Assembly (NCBI GenBank): GCA_024734495.1
Contig: JALMQS010000666.1
Location: 8,295 to 72,294, forward strand
DNA: 64,000 bases
Reading direction: 5' to 3'
Source of the DNA: Forficula auricularia
Lineage: Eukaryota; Arthropoda; Insecta; Dermaptera; Forficulidae
Below the pieces are notes generated by a model that did not search any database, was not told where the DNA came from, and saw only the letters and a program-made list of their open reading frames with translations. The translations under genes and the position numbers were made by a program. This document shows, piece by piece, positions 1-10,969 of the stretch (within the stretch, counting starts at the first letter, position 1; every line of letters starts with the position of its first letter).

Positions 1-248
1 ATAAGGTCAATAAACCTGAGATAAATAATAGAATAATTAATAAAAAATACGTGAGGTAAGGAAAAAGAATGTTAGCCAGTTAACGAAAACAAAAGATCAG
101 ATGTTAAGGGATGAAAAACTAATTCATCAACCCACACACCAAAAGAGTAAAAATTAAAATTAGGAAAGAAATTAAAAATACCCCAGAGAGAGTTAATTTA
201 TGTCAGTATTCACATAGGGTAAAAGATGGAAAAAATTCAGAGGGTAAA

Positions 249-1139
249 GTGTCATTGAACGATCAATCAATAAATAATTTAAAGTCGGATTTAAAATATG
301 AAGTACACATAAACGAAATGGAAATCGATGAAATCATAAATAATGAGTTAGAATCTATTTTAGCAACAGCGGGTGGTAGTCAAATTAATGAAGATTTAGA
401 AACAGCACATTCCGCAGAAGAATCCCCTGTAGCAGGAATAAAAATTCTCGAAAATGTAGCAATTAATATTTTCAAAAATCAAATTATATTAGATTCACAT
501 GATAATGATACAAAGGTAGAAAAATTAAAATTATTTAATAATAAAAACAGATTGATGATTACAATAAATAAACATGAAATAGATTTCGAACTGACAAAAA
601 TATTACTAGAATATATACATAGCAGTATAAAATTCTATATTTATTTTAAAGATGAAACATTATTTATTCCCTTGAATAATCTAATTCAACAAACATTTAA
701 TAGTTTAAATATTTACAAATGTAGTAAAATTTTAGAAGATATCGAGGACCAGGAACTTAGATTAAAAATATTGAAAGATATACATGAAGGAATAACTAAT
801 CATAGAGGTATAAGCGAAAATTATTTAGAAATAAAAAGAAAATATTATTGGCCCGCAATAAAGAAAGATATTCAGAAATATATAAATAATTGTGAAATTT
901 GTTTAAAGGCAAAATACGAGAGAAACCCAATTAAAAATATAAATAAAACTGAAACCCCGAGTAAACCATTTCAAATAGTGAATATAGATGTATTTGAGAT
1001 ATATAAAACTAAGTTCATAACAATGGTAGACCAATTTTCGAAATTTGTAGAAGTAATACATATCAAGAATTTAACAGCAGTTGAGATTGTTAGGAAAATA
1101 GAAAAAATATTTAGTAGACTTCCGTTACCCCAAAAGTAA
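249..1139 (+). pseudogene. Integrase N-terminal part of errantivirus pol
   Basis: A 296-codon open stretch that carries the inter-domain region after RNase H and the start of integrase. The HHCC zinc finger is complete (His179, His185, Cys215, Cys218), followed by the first catalytic Asp in an IDVF motif (residue 247). The frame is lost at the CCCCAAAAG run near 1126-1134, just before the second catalytic Asp, which is found in another frame. The nominal GTG start is only the point where the frame opens; the true protein is a polyprotein that began far upstream. Integrase would insert the reverse-transcribed DNA. Strong family match by motif; clearly inactive. Confidence 0.85.
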
Positions 1140-1654
1140 TTACCGATGCCGGGAATGAATTCAATAATGAATTACTTAAAAGCTTTTGTAGAACAAATAA
1201 TATAGAAATCCACTATACATGCATCGAAAACCCAAAATCGAATTCCCCGATAGAGAGGGTACACTCTACTATTTTAGAACATTTACAAATAATTAACCAG
1301 AATATAGAATTTAAAAATTATAATATAAAAAGAAAAATGAATTTAATAGTGAAAGCGTATAATAATACTATTCATTCAACAATAGGAAAAAGTCCGTTTG
1401 AAGTTTTATATGGGAGAGATAATTTACAAATAAATAACGAAATAATAGATTCGGAAGTAATAAATCAGTATAGTCAGGAAAAAGACTTAATGTTTAAATT
1501 AATCAAAGCAAATATTGAAAATAAGAAAAAGCGGTCAGGAGAGGAAAACCCCACTAAATTACCTAATACATTATTTTTGAAAAAGAAAAGAGAAAGCCAA
1601 AAGGAACACAAAATTTTTCAAAGATTAAACTTAGAGAATATAACCAAACTTTAG
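1140..1654 (+). pseudogene. Integrase C-terminal part, shifted frame
   Basis: Continuation of the integrase in a different frame from the upstream part. The second catalytic Asp (codon 1145-1147) and catalytic Glu in a PIERVHS context (codon 1253-1255) are both visible, followed by the HSTIGKSPFEVLYG block typical of gypsy-type integrases. A stop ends the frame at 1654, and a lysine-rich tail precedes it. A single frame break separates the two halves. Env opens 57 bases later in the same frame. Confidence 0.85.
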
Positions 1655-1711
1655 GAAAAATAAAAGATAGGAATAATAATAAATATCGCATTGATAGACT
1701 AAAGAGACCGC

Positions 1712-2602
1712 GTGTATTTCAGAAAGAAGATGAGGACAGCAATCCTCCTTGCACTGACCCAATTGATAGCGCTGCAAGGTTATGAAATCCAAGATGTAAG
1801 TCAAGGATATATAAAGCTAGAAACACAAGACGTAAAAATATTTACTAATAATTACTATATCCATTATTTTTATAATTTAACGCTAGTATTAAATAAATAT
1901 AAACAATTAGCACAAGCAGTTATTAAAAGCAAACAGCTAGAACATTATGATAAACAGGTATATTTACATAGTTTAATTAATAAACAATATAGTATTTTGG
2001 AAAATAAAATAGACAACTTATTTAGTCATAAAAGAAATAAAAGAGGAATAATAAATGGATTAGGATCCATTTTTAAAACACTAACAGGAGTGATGGATGA
2101 CGAGGATAGGCAACACTATGATTATATTCTATCCAAATTAACAAAAAATCAAAGGGAATTACAATCGCAGAATAATCTAATATTAAAATCAAATAAAGAG
2201 CTTATATTAGAATTAAATCGAAAAATTCACGAAATAAGTATAAATGAAAAAATATTTTTGGAAACTAGGAACGAATTTGTTAATAATAAAATATTAACAG
2301 AGATTCTCTTAACACTTGAACCATTTATTGAATTAATAGACTCAATCCAGGTAGCTCTCACTTTCTGTAATTTACACATCCTACACGGAAGTATAATTTC
2401 GTTTAGAGATTTAAAACGCCTAATTGATAATTATAAAATCAAAATAAAATTCGAAAATTTTTGGGAAGCCACACAGTTCGTGAAACCCATTTGTAAAATT
2501 GAGAATGAACTCGTAGACGTAATTTTAAAAATACCCGAATATATAAATACGAACGCATCAGTGATTCAATTCATTCCTTTACCAATATTTCATAATAAAT
2601 AA
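1712..2602 (+). pseudogene. env: Env-like glycoprotein, truncated
   Basis: Env of insect errantiviruses is related to baculovirus F-type fusion proteins. The best start is the ATG at 1730 (seventh codon of the open stretch), which begins a hydrophobic signal-like segment. A furin-type RNKR site (residues 108-111 counted from 1712) is followed directly by a glycine-rich fusion-peptide-like segment and a DDEDR motif, as in this family. The frame ends at 296 codons, well short of the usual 450-500, and the membrane anchor lies further down in a separate frame piece. A pyrimidine-rich AG at 1721-1722 just before the ATG resembles the splice acceptor expected for a subgenomic env mRNA. Not functional as it stands. 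Confidence 0.8.
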
Positions 2603-3317
2603 AAAATTAAATAATGAATTAAGAAACTGTAGAAATTGTTTATTCTCGAAATAAAAAGATTTACTATTGTAAAATAAAATAATTATTCTTTTAAGAATAT
2701 AAAAAGAAATTTTGTCAGAATAACTAATACCAAGTGAAATAATATAATTATTTTATAAAAATATAAAAATATCCATGTTATGTGTATTAAATGAATAAAT
2801 ATGATTAATGAAATTTATTAAAATAACCATATTGTGTATTGAATAAAATAAAATAATTATTTGTTAAGATATCTATATCAAGTAAAATAGTATAATTACC
2901 TATAAATGTTTGTTAAAATATTTTATATATATTGTAAAGTGAAAAATAAAGTGAAAAGTGAAATATTAGTGATTAATTTTAATGATTTGAAAATAAAGCA
3001 AATAGACGAAGTAGATTTGAATTTATGGCCTAGCCATCAAAATCAATATATAATAATAATAATCATAATTATAATAATATTGTTAATTATATTGTACTTA
3101 TTAAACAAATATAAAATGAAAATTGCTGATATAATAAAATGTAATAAATTAAGAAATAATATGGATATTAATGATTGAAATTTAAATGATTGTAATGAAT
3201 GATAATTCAAATGATTGTAATATAATTGATATAAATGTAAGTGATTCAAATAACAATGTAAACTCGATATTTTAAATTGTGAAGAAATTTCATATAAACA
3301 TAATGAAATTTCTCCCC
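2603..3317 (+). pseudogene. env: Decayed env C-terminus with membrane anchor
   Basis: Very AT-rich decayed sequence with stops. A short open piece (2906-3178), in the same frame as the upstream env, contains an Ile/Leu-only stretch (about 3048-3102) long enough to span a membrane, followed by basic residues; this fits the env transmembrane anchor and cytoplasmic tail. Simple-repeat expansion of ATA codons may have inflated the Ile run. Confidence 0.5.
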
Positions 3318-3329
3318 GGAGGAAGGAGG
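3318..3329 (+). promoter_or_regulatory. Polypurine tract (plus-strand primer)
   Basis: GGAGGAAGGAGG lies directly before an AGT that starts the LTR, the usual position and composition of a retroviral-type plus-strand priming site. Confidence 0.7.
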
Positions 3330-3537
3330 AGTCACGTCAGGATATTGTGTTATCTATTCCCACGCTGAGAGAGTTACAGACTCAGCATTTATCTAGTATA
3401 TAAAGACGGATGTCCAGTGGGAACATTAAGGCTTGTCTTAGGCTCGTTTTGATCACATTCGACTTGAGACCTCCAATCTCCAAGTATAACCTGTTGTATT
3501 TTAAATTCTACTTAATAAAACCAATTTATTCAAAATT
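3330..3537 (+). repeat. Errantivirus 3' LTR
   Basis: Starts AGT right after the polypurine tract and ends AATT, the terminal pattern of gypsy-type errantiviruses. It contains TATATAAA at 3397-3404 and AATAAA at 3514-3519, consistent with promoter and polyadenylation roles. At about 208 bp it is short for this group. The 5' partner is outside the window, so the ends are inferred. Confidence 0.65.
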
Positions 3538-3599
3538 CATATCGTTTTTTTTTGAAATCTACGATACTGAAGAATAAAATTTGTGTTTTAAAAACATTA

Positions 3600-3912
3600 T
3601 CAGACAAAAAAGGGGGAGGGGGGTCAAAAATGAAAATTCTAGTCCTTTCGACCAAACTTAACCAAATTTTGTTACATATTCTGTGTGCCCCAAAAGACTA
3701 GAAATGCAAAAACTAACCACTCAAAATGGGCGGAGGGACAAAAATGAAAATTCTAGGCCTTTTGACTAAACTCAAACAAATTTTGTATACATATTCTGTT
3801 TACCCCTAGAAGGTTAGACATGCAAAAACTAAGCAAATTTTGTATACATAGTTTGGTGGAAATGGCTAGAATTTTCATTTTTGACCCCCCCCCCCCCCCA
3901 AATGAAAATTCT
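3600..3912. repeat. Family A minisatellite, diverged units
   Basis: Diverged copies of a ~130-bp unit with the signatures ATGAAAATTCTAG, CAAATTTTGTATACAT and AAATGCAAAAACTAA, separated by G-rich or C-rich runs (C run about 3887-3899). The same unit recurs at 38895-39400, 42850-43090, 49560-49920, 52360-52540 and 57470-57640. Confidence 0.75.
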
Positions 3913-4320
3913 AGTTAAATTCTACCTCTCCATCTTCATCAATACCTCTAATTAATTAACAATTTATTGAATCAGTTTTCTAATTATTAATTAAATTCTC
4001 TAATTTTAATTTATAATAATATTTATATTAAACTATTAGTGGATTTTAAAATTAAAAAACTAATTAATTATTAAAAGGAAATTGAAAAGAAATGTAATTA
4101 TAATTTTACTGACAACCACATCTGTGAATAATTATTTGAATTAACAATAAAAAACCTATCAAATTAATGTTACCCGAAGATAAGACCCTGACAGATCCAA
4201 TTTGTCTACCTACAATAATTCCGCAAGATCGGTATGTTTTCAAAATAAAAAAGATATATATAAACAATTTTTGATCGTTTAATAAGATTAGATAGATTTA
4301 GATTTAAATAAGAGTTAACT
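3913..4320 (+). mobile_element. Family F (Helitron-like) fragment
   Basis: Diverged copy of family F: AGTGGATTTTAAAATT, a GACAACCACATCTGTGAATAA-like block, a degenerate AGACCCTGACAGATC and the end TCGTTTAATAAGATTAGATAG. The hairpin end is missing. Confidence 0.55.
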
Positions 4321-5214
4321 CATATGGGACAGTAAATCGTATTATTCATTCTGAATTAATTTACATGCATTTATTTACATATTTCGATATATATGTAGAT
4401 ATTAAAATAAGATGATATGTTCTTTTATCTGCATCAATATCAAATAAAAAGCTAAAATATTCTTCGACGTTCTTTTTATTTATCTTTGACAGCTGCAAGT
4501 GATGATAAAAATCAATAACGCTTAGGAGGAAAAAAACATCATCGTTTGCGTGTGGGTGGAGAATTTAGAAACATGGTTTCTTTCTTTCTTTCTCTCTGCC
4601 ATTCAGCACCTGAACATTTAAGAATTTTATCCCATGCTAGCGGAATTCAAGATCCTGCAGAAGGGTTAGTTAATTGAATCAACTTAAGAAACAATCAACT
4701 GCAATTTGTAGCAAAGTAGATTATAATCTACTTAAATTCTTCATTCGTTTATTTCCGTCTATTTCCAAAAAAATAATTACTTACTTATTTTTTTTATATA
4801 ATTAATAAATCAAAAAATATAGTGTATTATTACCATATATGGGGCGCATTCCATGCCAAATCGGACGGTTTTGAAAAGTTTTAATTTTTGATTTCCTTCA
4901 TTTATTGAAATTTTTTGGTACCCATCAAAAAGTACTTTTTCTGGTAAATTTTGAAATTTTTCTGATCACCGCTTTAAAAGATACCGAATTTCGGTTTTTC
5001 GCTCATAACATCTTCAAAAATGGTCCAAATTCAAATTTTTGTTTGTTTTTTACATACTTTTTTTTTTTAGAAAAAAATACAACAAAAATTATTTAATGCG
5101 ATTTTTGAGTTTGAAAATTTCAATCTTAACTTTAGACATAAAATAAATAAATAAAAAATAAAAGTAATCGAATAAAAAACGACTAGGTACAAAAAAATTA
5201 GCGCAAGTATATTC
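4321..5214. other. No gene seen; AT-rich
   Basis: AT-rich with a TTTC microsatellite near 4575-4597. A GGGGCGCATTCCATGCCAAA block at about 4840 begins a T-rich stretch that may be a degraded MITE. No coding sequence supported. Confidence 0.4.
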
Positions 5215-6010
5215 AAATTTGTGATTAGCGCATTGAAATTGTCCCAGAATCTGCGAGATATCATCCCCTTTGGGAGAAATTTAAATTAGGGTTACTCACA
5301 CTTTTAGGGGGTGAAGGGATGTTTAGAAAAATAAATTCAATCCATATTTGTGTTTAGCGCATTGAAAAAGTCCCAGGAACTGCTAGATATCATCTACTTT
5401 TTTTTATGATAATGATGAGAGAAGGAGTTACACCAAAAATGTGCAACCCCTAAAGGCCTCGGTTGGCCCCTCCATCGTGAAAAGAAGAAGAAAGAATTTT
5501 ATGGGTTGGGTGGAGGTTGAAGGTATCTGTGGATACGGGTCTTAAATAGCTGAAGGTTATAAGTCGCGGGAAAGATGTTGGCAGGGAGCGAGTTCCAGTC
5601 TCTGGAGGTCATAGGGATAAAAGAGTTGGCGAAAGGTCTTGTTCGACTTTTATCCAATTTGACAGCGAAGGGGTGCTGAGCGTAAGTTGAGGAGAAAGTT
5701 AAATTAGGGGTAGTCACCCTTTGAGGGGTTGGAGGAATGATAAGAAAAATAAATCCAATCGATATTTGTGCTTAGCATATTGAAATAGTCCCAGAATCTG
5801 CGAGATATCATCCCCTTGAACTTAAAGTTAAATTAGGGGTAGTCACCCCTTTAGGGATGAAAGGATGTTCATAAAAATAAATTCTCTCGATATTTGTCCT
5901 AAGCGTATTGAAATAGTCCCAGGAACTGTTAGATAACATCTACTTGAGGAGAAAGTTAAATTAGAGGTTGCCACCCCTTGAGGGGGTGAAGGGATGTTCA
6001 GAAAAATAAA
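5215..6010. repeat. 128-129 bp tandem satellite, four units
   Basis: Anchor GCRYATTGAAA recurs at 5228, 5357, 5775 and 5903. The steps are 129, 129 (after removing a 289-bp insertion) and 128 bp. Each unit also carries GTCCCAG, GCGAGATATCATC or GTTAGATAACATC, and a GGGGTAGTCACCCC-like block. This is a short satellite array interrupted by a LINE end. Confidence 0.85.
5400..5688 (-). pseudogene. LINE 3' end (RT C-terminus) inserted in satellite
   Basis: On the minus strand the last ~60 residues of a non-LTR retrotransposon ORF2 are open (motif FIPMTSRDWNSLP, then TYNLQLFKTRIHRYL), followed by a 3' UTR and a short poly(A) (poly-T at 5398-5405). The first residues of the open frame come from the satellite, not the LINE. 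The same protein end occurs at 52926-53138. Heavily 5'-truncated insertion with at most 2 nt of target duplication. Its 3' UTR resembles the tail of the SINE at 51950. Confidence 0.8.
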
Positions 6011-6678
6011 TAAATCCATTAATTAATTATAAATTTGTAATCAATTAAATAAACAAGCAGTTAGGACAAGAGAAAGTATGTGTTAGCAAACTAGAAAGTA
6101 CCAATATGTCGTTTATCCTACCTTTGGCTGGGTGACCATGAGTCCTTGGCCCTTGCTCTGGCTGCCTGGCTTCAACTGAGCCTTCATTCAAAAGAAGGAG
6201 ACCAGCCAGCCTTTTATCAATTTCCTTGAATTTCGATAAATAATTTTTCAAATAAACATTTCTAATCTTAATTTATTATTACCGGAAATGAAATATAATG
6301 TACCTATACACGGGAGATGGACCAACATAGCAGGAATGGAATTGGATTTTTTTTTTTGGGGGGGGGGTTGCCCGATTGTTTTTTTTTCTTTAATTTTGAA
6401 AAATATAACTTATTCCAATACCCTTGATAATTCAAAAACTGAAAATCGTAGAAAATTCATTCTGGTGTCAAAATGTTTATATTTCTAAAAACAATAACTG
6501 ACAAGATTTTTGGTTTTCTAGTTGTAAGAAGTTTTGATTCAAAAGTGGAAAAAAAATTTTTTTGAGAAAATAAATTTTTATTATAGATATTATTTTTATA
6601 AGCAAATACTATAATTATAAATTTTATAACTACTTAATAGATAACTTGTTTTTCAAAGACTTAAGGATTTGATGAAAA
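6011..6678. other. No gene seen; weak exon-like patch
   Basis: 6110-6250 is less AT-rich and open on the minus strand, ending in CCAAAG followed by GTAGG, a possible splice donor. No convincing acceptor or family match. The rest is AT-rich with poly-T/poly-G runs at 6347-6367. Confidence 0.25.
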
Positions 6679-6962
6679 CAGGCGCGGATCCAGACCTCTG
6701 TTTTTTTTTTTGGGGGGGGGGGCGGTCGCCGGTATATAAGATCTACTTTTGATCTCAGAAGTGTGTCGCGATCGAATTGTCCGAGCGGGGGGGGGGTCAG
6801 AGACGCCCCCCCCCCCACATAGAACTTTATTTTCTTCAATTTTAAAATTTAATGTTATAAAAAAAAAAATTAAATAAACATATAAAAAAATGTTGATCTC
6901 CAATGCTTTGGGGGGGGGGGGGGGGCGGTCGCCCCATCGCTCCCCCCCTGGATCCGCGCATG
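6679..6962. mobile_element. Family K hAT-type MITE, copy 1
   Basis: TIRs CAGGCGCGGATCCAG and CTGGATCCGCGCATG, flanked by the perfect 8-bp duplication GATGAAAA (6671-6678 and 6963-6970), the hAT target-site length. Internally it has several poly-G/poly-C tracts and no coding capacity. A shorter sister lies at 60211-60397. Confidence 0.85.
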
Positions 6963-7089
6963 GATGAAAATTAAAAAATAAATAAATAATAAATAAAATC
7001 GAAAAAATGTTACTACTTGTTTAGAACGTTTCGAGCTTATATAGCGATTCGAGAATGTTTTTATCAGCGAACGGATTGAGCTAGAATAG

Positions 7090-7445
7090 TAAACATTAGC
7101 AGGGTGGGTTTTAAAATAATAAATAATTTCCTAATTTTAATAAATTTTATTTAAAATTTGAATTTTTATTAAAATCACACAATTAATTAATTATAATTAT
7201 TTATTGAACACGAACAAATAATACAAAATAACTACTTATTTGTGTTCAATAAATAATTATAATTAATTATGTGTGATTTAAATAAAAATTCAAATTTTAA
7301 TCAAATTAATTACAAAAATAAAAGCTTCAATAGTTTATTTATAATAAATTTTATTTGTCATGAACTATTAGTGGGTTTAAAAATTAAAAAAATCCCGTGC
7401 GCATCATCACACAAGCTAATTATAATAAGTATAGATAGATTATTA
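7090..7445 (+). repeat. Family L LINE-like 3' tail, split
   Basis: Carries the family L signature (ATTTTATTTGTCATGAACTA, GTGGGTTT, CAAGC near 7414, then TATAATAAGTATAGATAGAT). The short GATA-type tail fits an RTE-like LINE 3' end. It is split by the palindrome at 7153-7341. Other copies: 12535-12640 (reverse), 12940-12990, 37620-37750, 57900-58050. Confidence 0.5.
7153..7341. mobile_element. Family C palindrome with long TSD
   Basis: Arms around AATTTTTATTAAAATCACAC form an inverted repeat with a short centre (near 7230). One side has an unpaired extension ending in AAAAGCTTCAATAG. It is flanked by TAATAAATTTTATTT at 7138-7152 and 7342-7356, a 15-bp duplication of family L sequence. Such TSDs fit target-primed retroelements rather than cut-and-paste MITEs. 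No coding sequence. Confidence 0.65.
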
Positions 7446-8110
7446 TTATTATTTCTATTAAATAAATTTTGTTTTGAATTTAAATGATCATTTTGCAAGA
7501 AGATGCAACATCTATATAATTCGAAATTTTGTCTCTTGCATCTTCATAAAAGAAAAGAGAAGAAAATAGAATGATCTCAAGGGGTGGATCTGAATGAATA
7601 AATTTGAAATATTAAAAAAAATAATCATCATAACAAAAAATAATTGTTCTTTTAGAAAGTTTCGCTTTCTTCTTCAGTCATCTTTGGATGTTTTCATCTT
7701 GACTATCACTGGGAAAATCAATCATCACGAGATGCTCGAAAAAACAGTGTATATCAAACTTGAAAATACTACTTTGTACATTTCTGTCAATCAAGAAATT
7801 TTACAATCTTTAAAACAATATATTATATTTTCATTTGTTTTAGGTGTTAAATAAAATGCTTATTTTTCAGCAGTTTTTTAATTTTAAATGTTTTTTTTTT
7901 GTTTTTTTAGTTTATCCATATATTTTGGAAATTTTTACAATATTCCTCCAAGTCCAAAAATCACCATATTTGATCAGTCTTCAAAATTCGAACACAGGGC
8001 CACAGAGACATTTCATTTTGTCATTTTTAATTCTCCCCTCAAAAAACTCTACCAATAACAATTTTTAATTTATTTTTTGATGTCAATTAGCACACTGACT
8101 TTATTGAGGG
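7446..8110. other. No gene seen; AT-rich
   Basis: Contains a small inverted repeat (AAGAAGATGCAACAT at 7497 with ATGCAAGAGAC-type partners near 7535). Short chance reading frames only. Confidence 0.4.
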
Positions 8111-8114
8111 CAGA

Positions 8115-8600
8115 ATAGTCCAGTCAAATTGTGCTCAGATGGGCCCTATAGGGAAAGTTTTGGCATATTTCTTTTTTTTTGCATATATATTATATATGTT
8201 TTTTGGGGCGCTGAATCCAAATCTGAGGTCTCCCACCAAAATTTCGTGACTCAACATTGTAAAAAATGCAAAATAAGGAGTGATCAGGAAAATTTCCATT
8301 TTTTTTGGCGGTTTTTTACTTATGTTATAACTCGACAACTATCAACTTTTCGTAAATAAGCTACATTTTAAAAATAAAAGTTCATAAAATTTTCTACAAA
8401 TTTCATTTTATAGGTTATTCTCCGATCAACCCTTCGGTTACAAAAATTTATAAAGACATTTTGATAAAATAATTGATTTCTTTTAAAATATAGGTATATG
8501 TTTCGATGTTCACTATATAAAGCTTTTTTTATAGACCGAAACACCGTGAGTTTACTCATTTTTTTTTTTTATTAAAATAGTTTCAGTCTTTTTTGAGATA
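8115..8600. mobile_element. Family H arm fragment
   Basis: Shares TCCAGTCAAATTG, GGGGCGCTGAATCCAAAT, AAAATTTCGTGACTCAACATTG and ACTATCAACTTTTCGTAAAT with the arms of the complete foldback at 27250-28345. Only one arm is present. Confidence 0.7.
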
Positions 8601-8629
8601 TTTCCCGAAATGGCGAAGTAAAGAGATAG

Positions 8630-8828
8630 TCAGTAATAATAAAGCTGTTGAAGCTTTTATTTATGTAATTCATTTTATTAAGAGTTGCAATTTTTATTAA
8701 AATCCCACATAATGAATTATAATTATTTATTGAACACGAATAAATAATTATTTTAATTTATTCGTGTTCAATAATTAATTATAATTAATTATGTGGGATT
8801 TTAATAAAAATTGCAACTCTTAATATAG
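8630..8828. mobile_element. Family C palindrome
   Basis: Inverted arms around TTTTATTAAAATCCCACAT with centre near 8740; the asymmetric extension GCTGTTGAAGCTTTTATTT is at the left end. Same family as 7153-7341. Confidence 0.7.
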
Positions 8829-9720
8829 TAAATTGATATCGTTTTATGCATGGGCGTAGATAGAGGGGCACTTGCCCTCTTAGAAAAGTCGAAACTCCAT
8901 TATTACGAGGGATCCCTTATGCATTTGTCATAAAATTATTTCGTTACTTCAAAAATTTGTCAATTCTACTAAAAAGTTAGTTCATTTCTAATCGGATTAC
9001 CAAAATTGAAACTTTCTGGTGGCTAAACATCTGGCCGGCTGCCCCCCTTCACCCCCTTAGGAAAAACTCCCCAACTTTTTATGTGATATTGAATTAAAAA
9101 TAGATTTGGCTCATTTTTCTCGAATTTTCTAACCTATAATTAAATAAATAAACAAGGTCGCGGTTTAGAAAAATAATCACCAATTTAATTGATATATAAT
9201 GTTTCAGAAATACTTAATAAACTTTTAACATATAGCCTTTAGAGATTTAAGAGGGTATAAATTTTATGAATCCCGAAGATATAACTAAAATCTACTCTTA
9301 GGTAACTTGCACCATATTGCACGGGATTTCCCAATAAAAGTAAAATGAAGTTAAAGGTCCTTGGGAGAGACCAATTCTTGCCGGACTAGTTGACCATCTG
9401 GCGCGGAGAAGATAAAAAAAACCTAGAGTGAGAACCCATAACGTTTTAACTTTCACTAGCAGATTCACTTGTTTCTCCGAATGAAAGGTTGTTCCCCTAT
9501 GTCTAGTATAGTATAGGAAGCGCAAGTGGATCTCTTGATGGCTGCGACATCCGTTTATAGAAATACTACTATTACTACTATGCTTTTTATAAAAGTTTTT
9601 TTTTTGATATATAAAGTCTTAAGAAATTTTCTCTTAGCTTAGAATTGAATGGAAGGTAGTTCAGAAATAATTAACAATTCCAATAAAAGTTTATTTATTG
9701 TTGGAAATGTTTTCCCTTGA
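8829..9720. other. Unclassified, possibly unique sequence
   Basis: 9296-9560 is less AT-rich and shares nothing obvious with other parts of the window; a minus-strand frame there has no recognisable domain. The rest is AT-rich. Confidence 0.3.
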
Positions 9721-9914
9721 TAATATTTTGTAACCGACGTTTCGGATGAGGATCTTCTTTTTTTTTTTTTTTTTTTTTTGGCTTTTCGGCCTTTCTAGCC
9801 ATAAGCCACTTTACGATACTATATATTTATTTATTTTTCAAATTTGTCTCTACCCTCGGGGTCAGATGAGGATCTTCTGAAATAGAAATTTGTCACTTTT
9901 AAGGACTATCTTTT
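9721..9914. other. Poly-T and Penelope-like end scrap
   Basis: CCGACGTTTCGGATGAGGATC at 9733-9753 is the reverse of a CGAAACGTCGG motif common at Penelope-type repeat ends. It is followed by a poly-T tract (about 9759-9779) and a second GATGAGGATCTTCTG at 9865. Confidence 0.35.
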
Positions 9915-10060
9915 TAAGAGTTTAAATTTTATTAAAATCACACATAATTAATTATAATTATTTATTGAACACTAATAAATAATTATAATTAATTATACAA
10001 TTCGTGTTCAATAAATAATTATGTGTAGTTTTAATAAAATTTCAACTATTAATATTATTG
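9915..10060. mobile_element. Family C palindrome
   Basis: Short inverted repeat with arms TTTTATTAAAATCACACATAA and its complement; internal TTATTGAACAC motif. Degenerate copy. Confidence 0.65.
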
Positions 10061-10074
10061 TTTATTTATTTATT

Positions 10075-10346
10075 GAATTGAAGGAGACAATAAAAGAGTG
10101 TGTCTTCTGCTGGAATTATAAATTTTATTTATAACAAGACTATAGTTTCGAGGGCTTTGCCCTCTACGTCAGGTCAAGTAATAATTTGCTCAGACCACGT
10201 GTAAAACTGACTTTCACACATCGATTCCTGTGAATCAATTGTAATAGACTGACGAAGAGGGAGCCCTCGAAAATATAGTCTCGTCATAAATAAATAAAAT
10301 TTATAATTCCAGCAGAAGACACACTCTTTTATTGTCTCCTTCAATA
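10075..10346. mobile_element. Family D palindrome with degenerate hammerhead
   Basis: Inverted arms begin GAAGGAGACAATAAAAGAG and contain CTTCTGCTGGAATTATA. Each arm includes a hammerhead-like core; on the plus strand it reads CTGACGA (10249-10255), then GAGGGAGCCCTC, then GAAAAT, so one core base of CTGATGA is changed. Sister copies at 12685-12905 and inside 47534-48318. Confidence 0.65.
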
Positions 10347-10469
10347 TATAAAAATTCTGCTAGCCTCGGAAAAAAAAACTTTCAACTAATTTACTTATTT
10401 ATTTATACTTTTCCACTTTAAGGGTTTTATTTGCCACACTCATGAAATAAATAGCTTTTATTTTTGTGA

Positions 10470-10682
10470 TTAAATTTATTAAGAGTTGAAATTTTATTAA
10501 AATCATACATAATTAATTATAATTATTTATTCGTGTTCAATAAATACCTAATTATAATTAATTATATTTTTTTATTTGTGTCCAATAAATAATTATATTA
10601 ACTAATTAATTATTCGTGTTCAATAAATAATTATAATTAATTATGTGTGATTTTAATAAAAATTTCAACTCTTAATAAAATT
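10470..10682. mobile_element. Family C palindrome, extended centre
   Basis: Inverted arms around ATTTTATTAAAATCATACAT and TGTGTGATTTTAATAAAA, with an expanded centre containing several GTGTTCAATAAATA repeats (10533, 10578, 10616). Confidence 0.65.
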
Positions 10683-10749
10683 TTTTTATTTATTTATATG
10701 AGTGAAATAACTGCTTACAAATACTTTGAGTGGATGCAATTTTTTTATT

Positions 10750-10952
10750 TTGAATAAAAATTATATTTTAAAAAAACTAAAAATCAGGCTTCTATAAAGT
10801 ACAAAATAATGTAATAATCAAAAAGTGTGGGGCGTAGAAACATTTACTTTTAATTATTTCAACAAAGTGCCCCACACATTTTGATTAAGTATTACATTAT
10901 TTTGTACTTTTTAGAAGCCTGTTTTTTAGTTTTTTTTAAAATATAATTTATT
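10750..10952. repeat. Inverted repeat (small foldback)
   Basis: TCAGGCTTCTATAAAGTAC near 10786 pairs with GTACTTTTTAGAAGCCTG near 10903; the arms run inward to GTGTGGGGC and GCCCCACAC. Arms ~75 bp, loop ~45 bp. No coding capacity. Confidence 0.7.
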
Positions 10953-10969
10953 TTTTTACTTTTTAGTCT

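Larger units (their letters stand above)
1..3537 (+). mobile_element. Errantivirus (gypsy-type) 3' part, decayed
   Basis: Ordered remains of an insect errantivirus: integrase, an env-like frame with a furin-type site, a polypurine tract and a 3' LTR. The 5' part (gag, protease, RT) lies outside the window or is lost, and bases 1-248 hold no motif I can place. Frames are broken several times, so the copy is not functional. Order and motifs make the class assignment firm; the lineage within errantiviruses is not resolved. Confidence 0.85.

Noticed and set aside
3043..3249. Minus-strand frame opposite the env anchor
   Set aside because: Low-complexity Ile/Tyr/Leu run that mirrors the AT-rich membrane segment; no independent support.
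3600..3912. Part of the errantivirus 3' flank
   Set aside because: It is family A minisatellite found at many other places without the virus.
5499..5525. Whole 72-residue frame as a small gene
   Set aside because: It is a LINE ORF2 end fused to satellite-derived residues.
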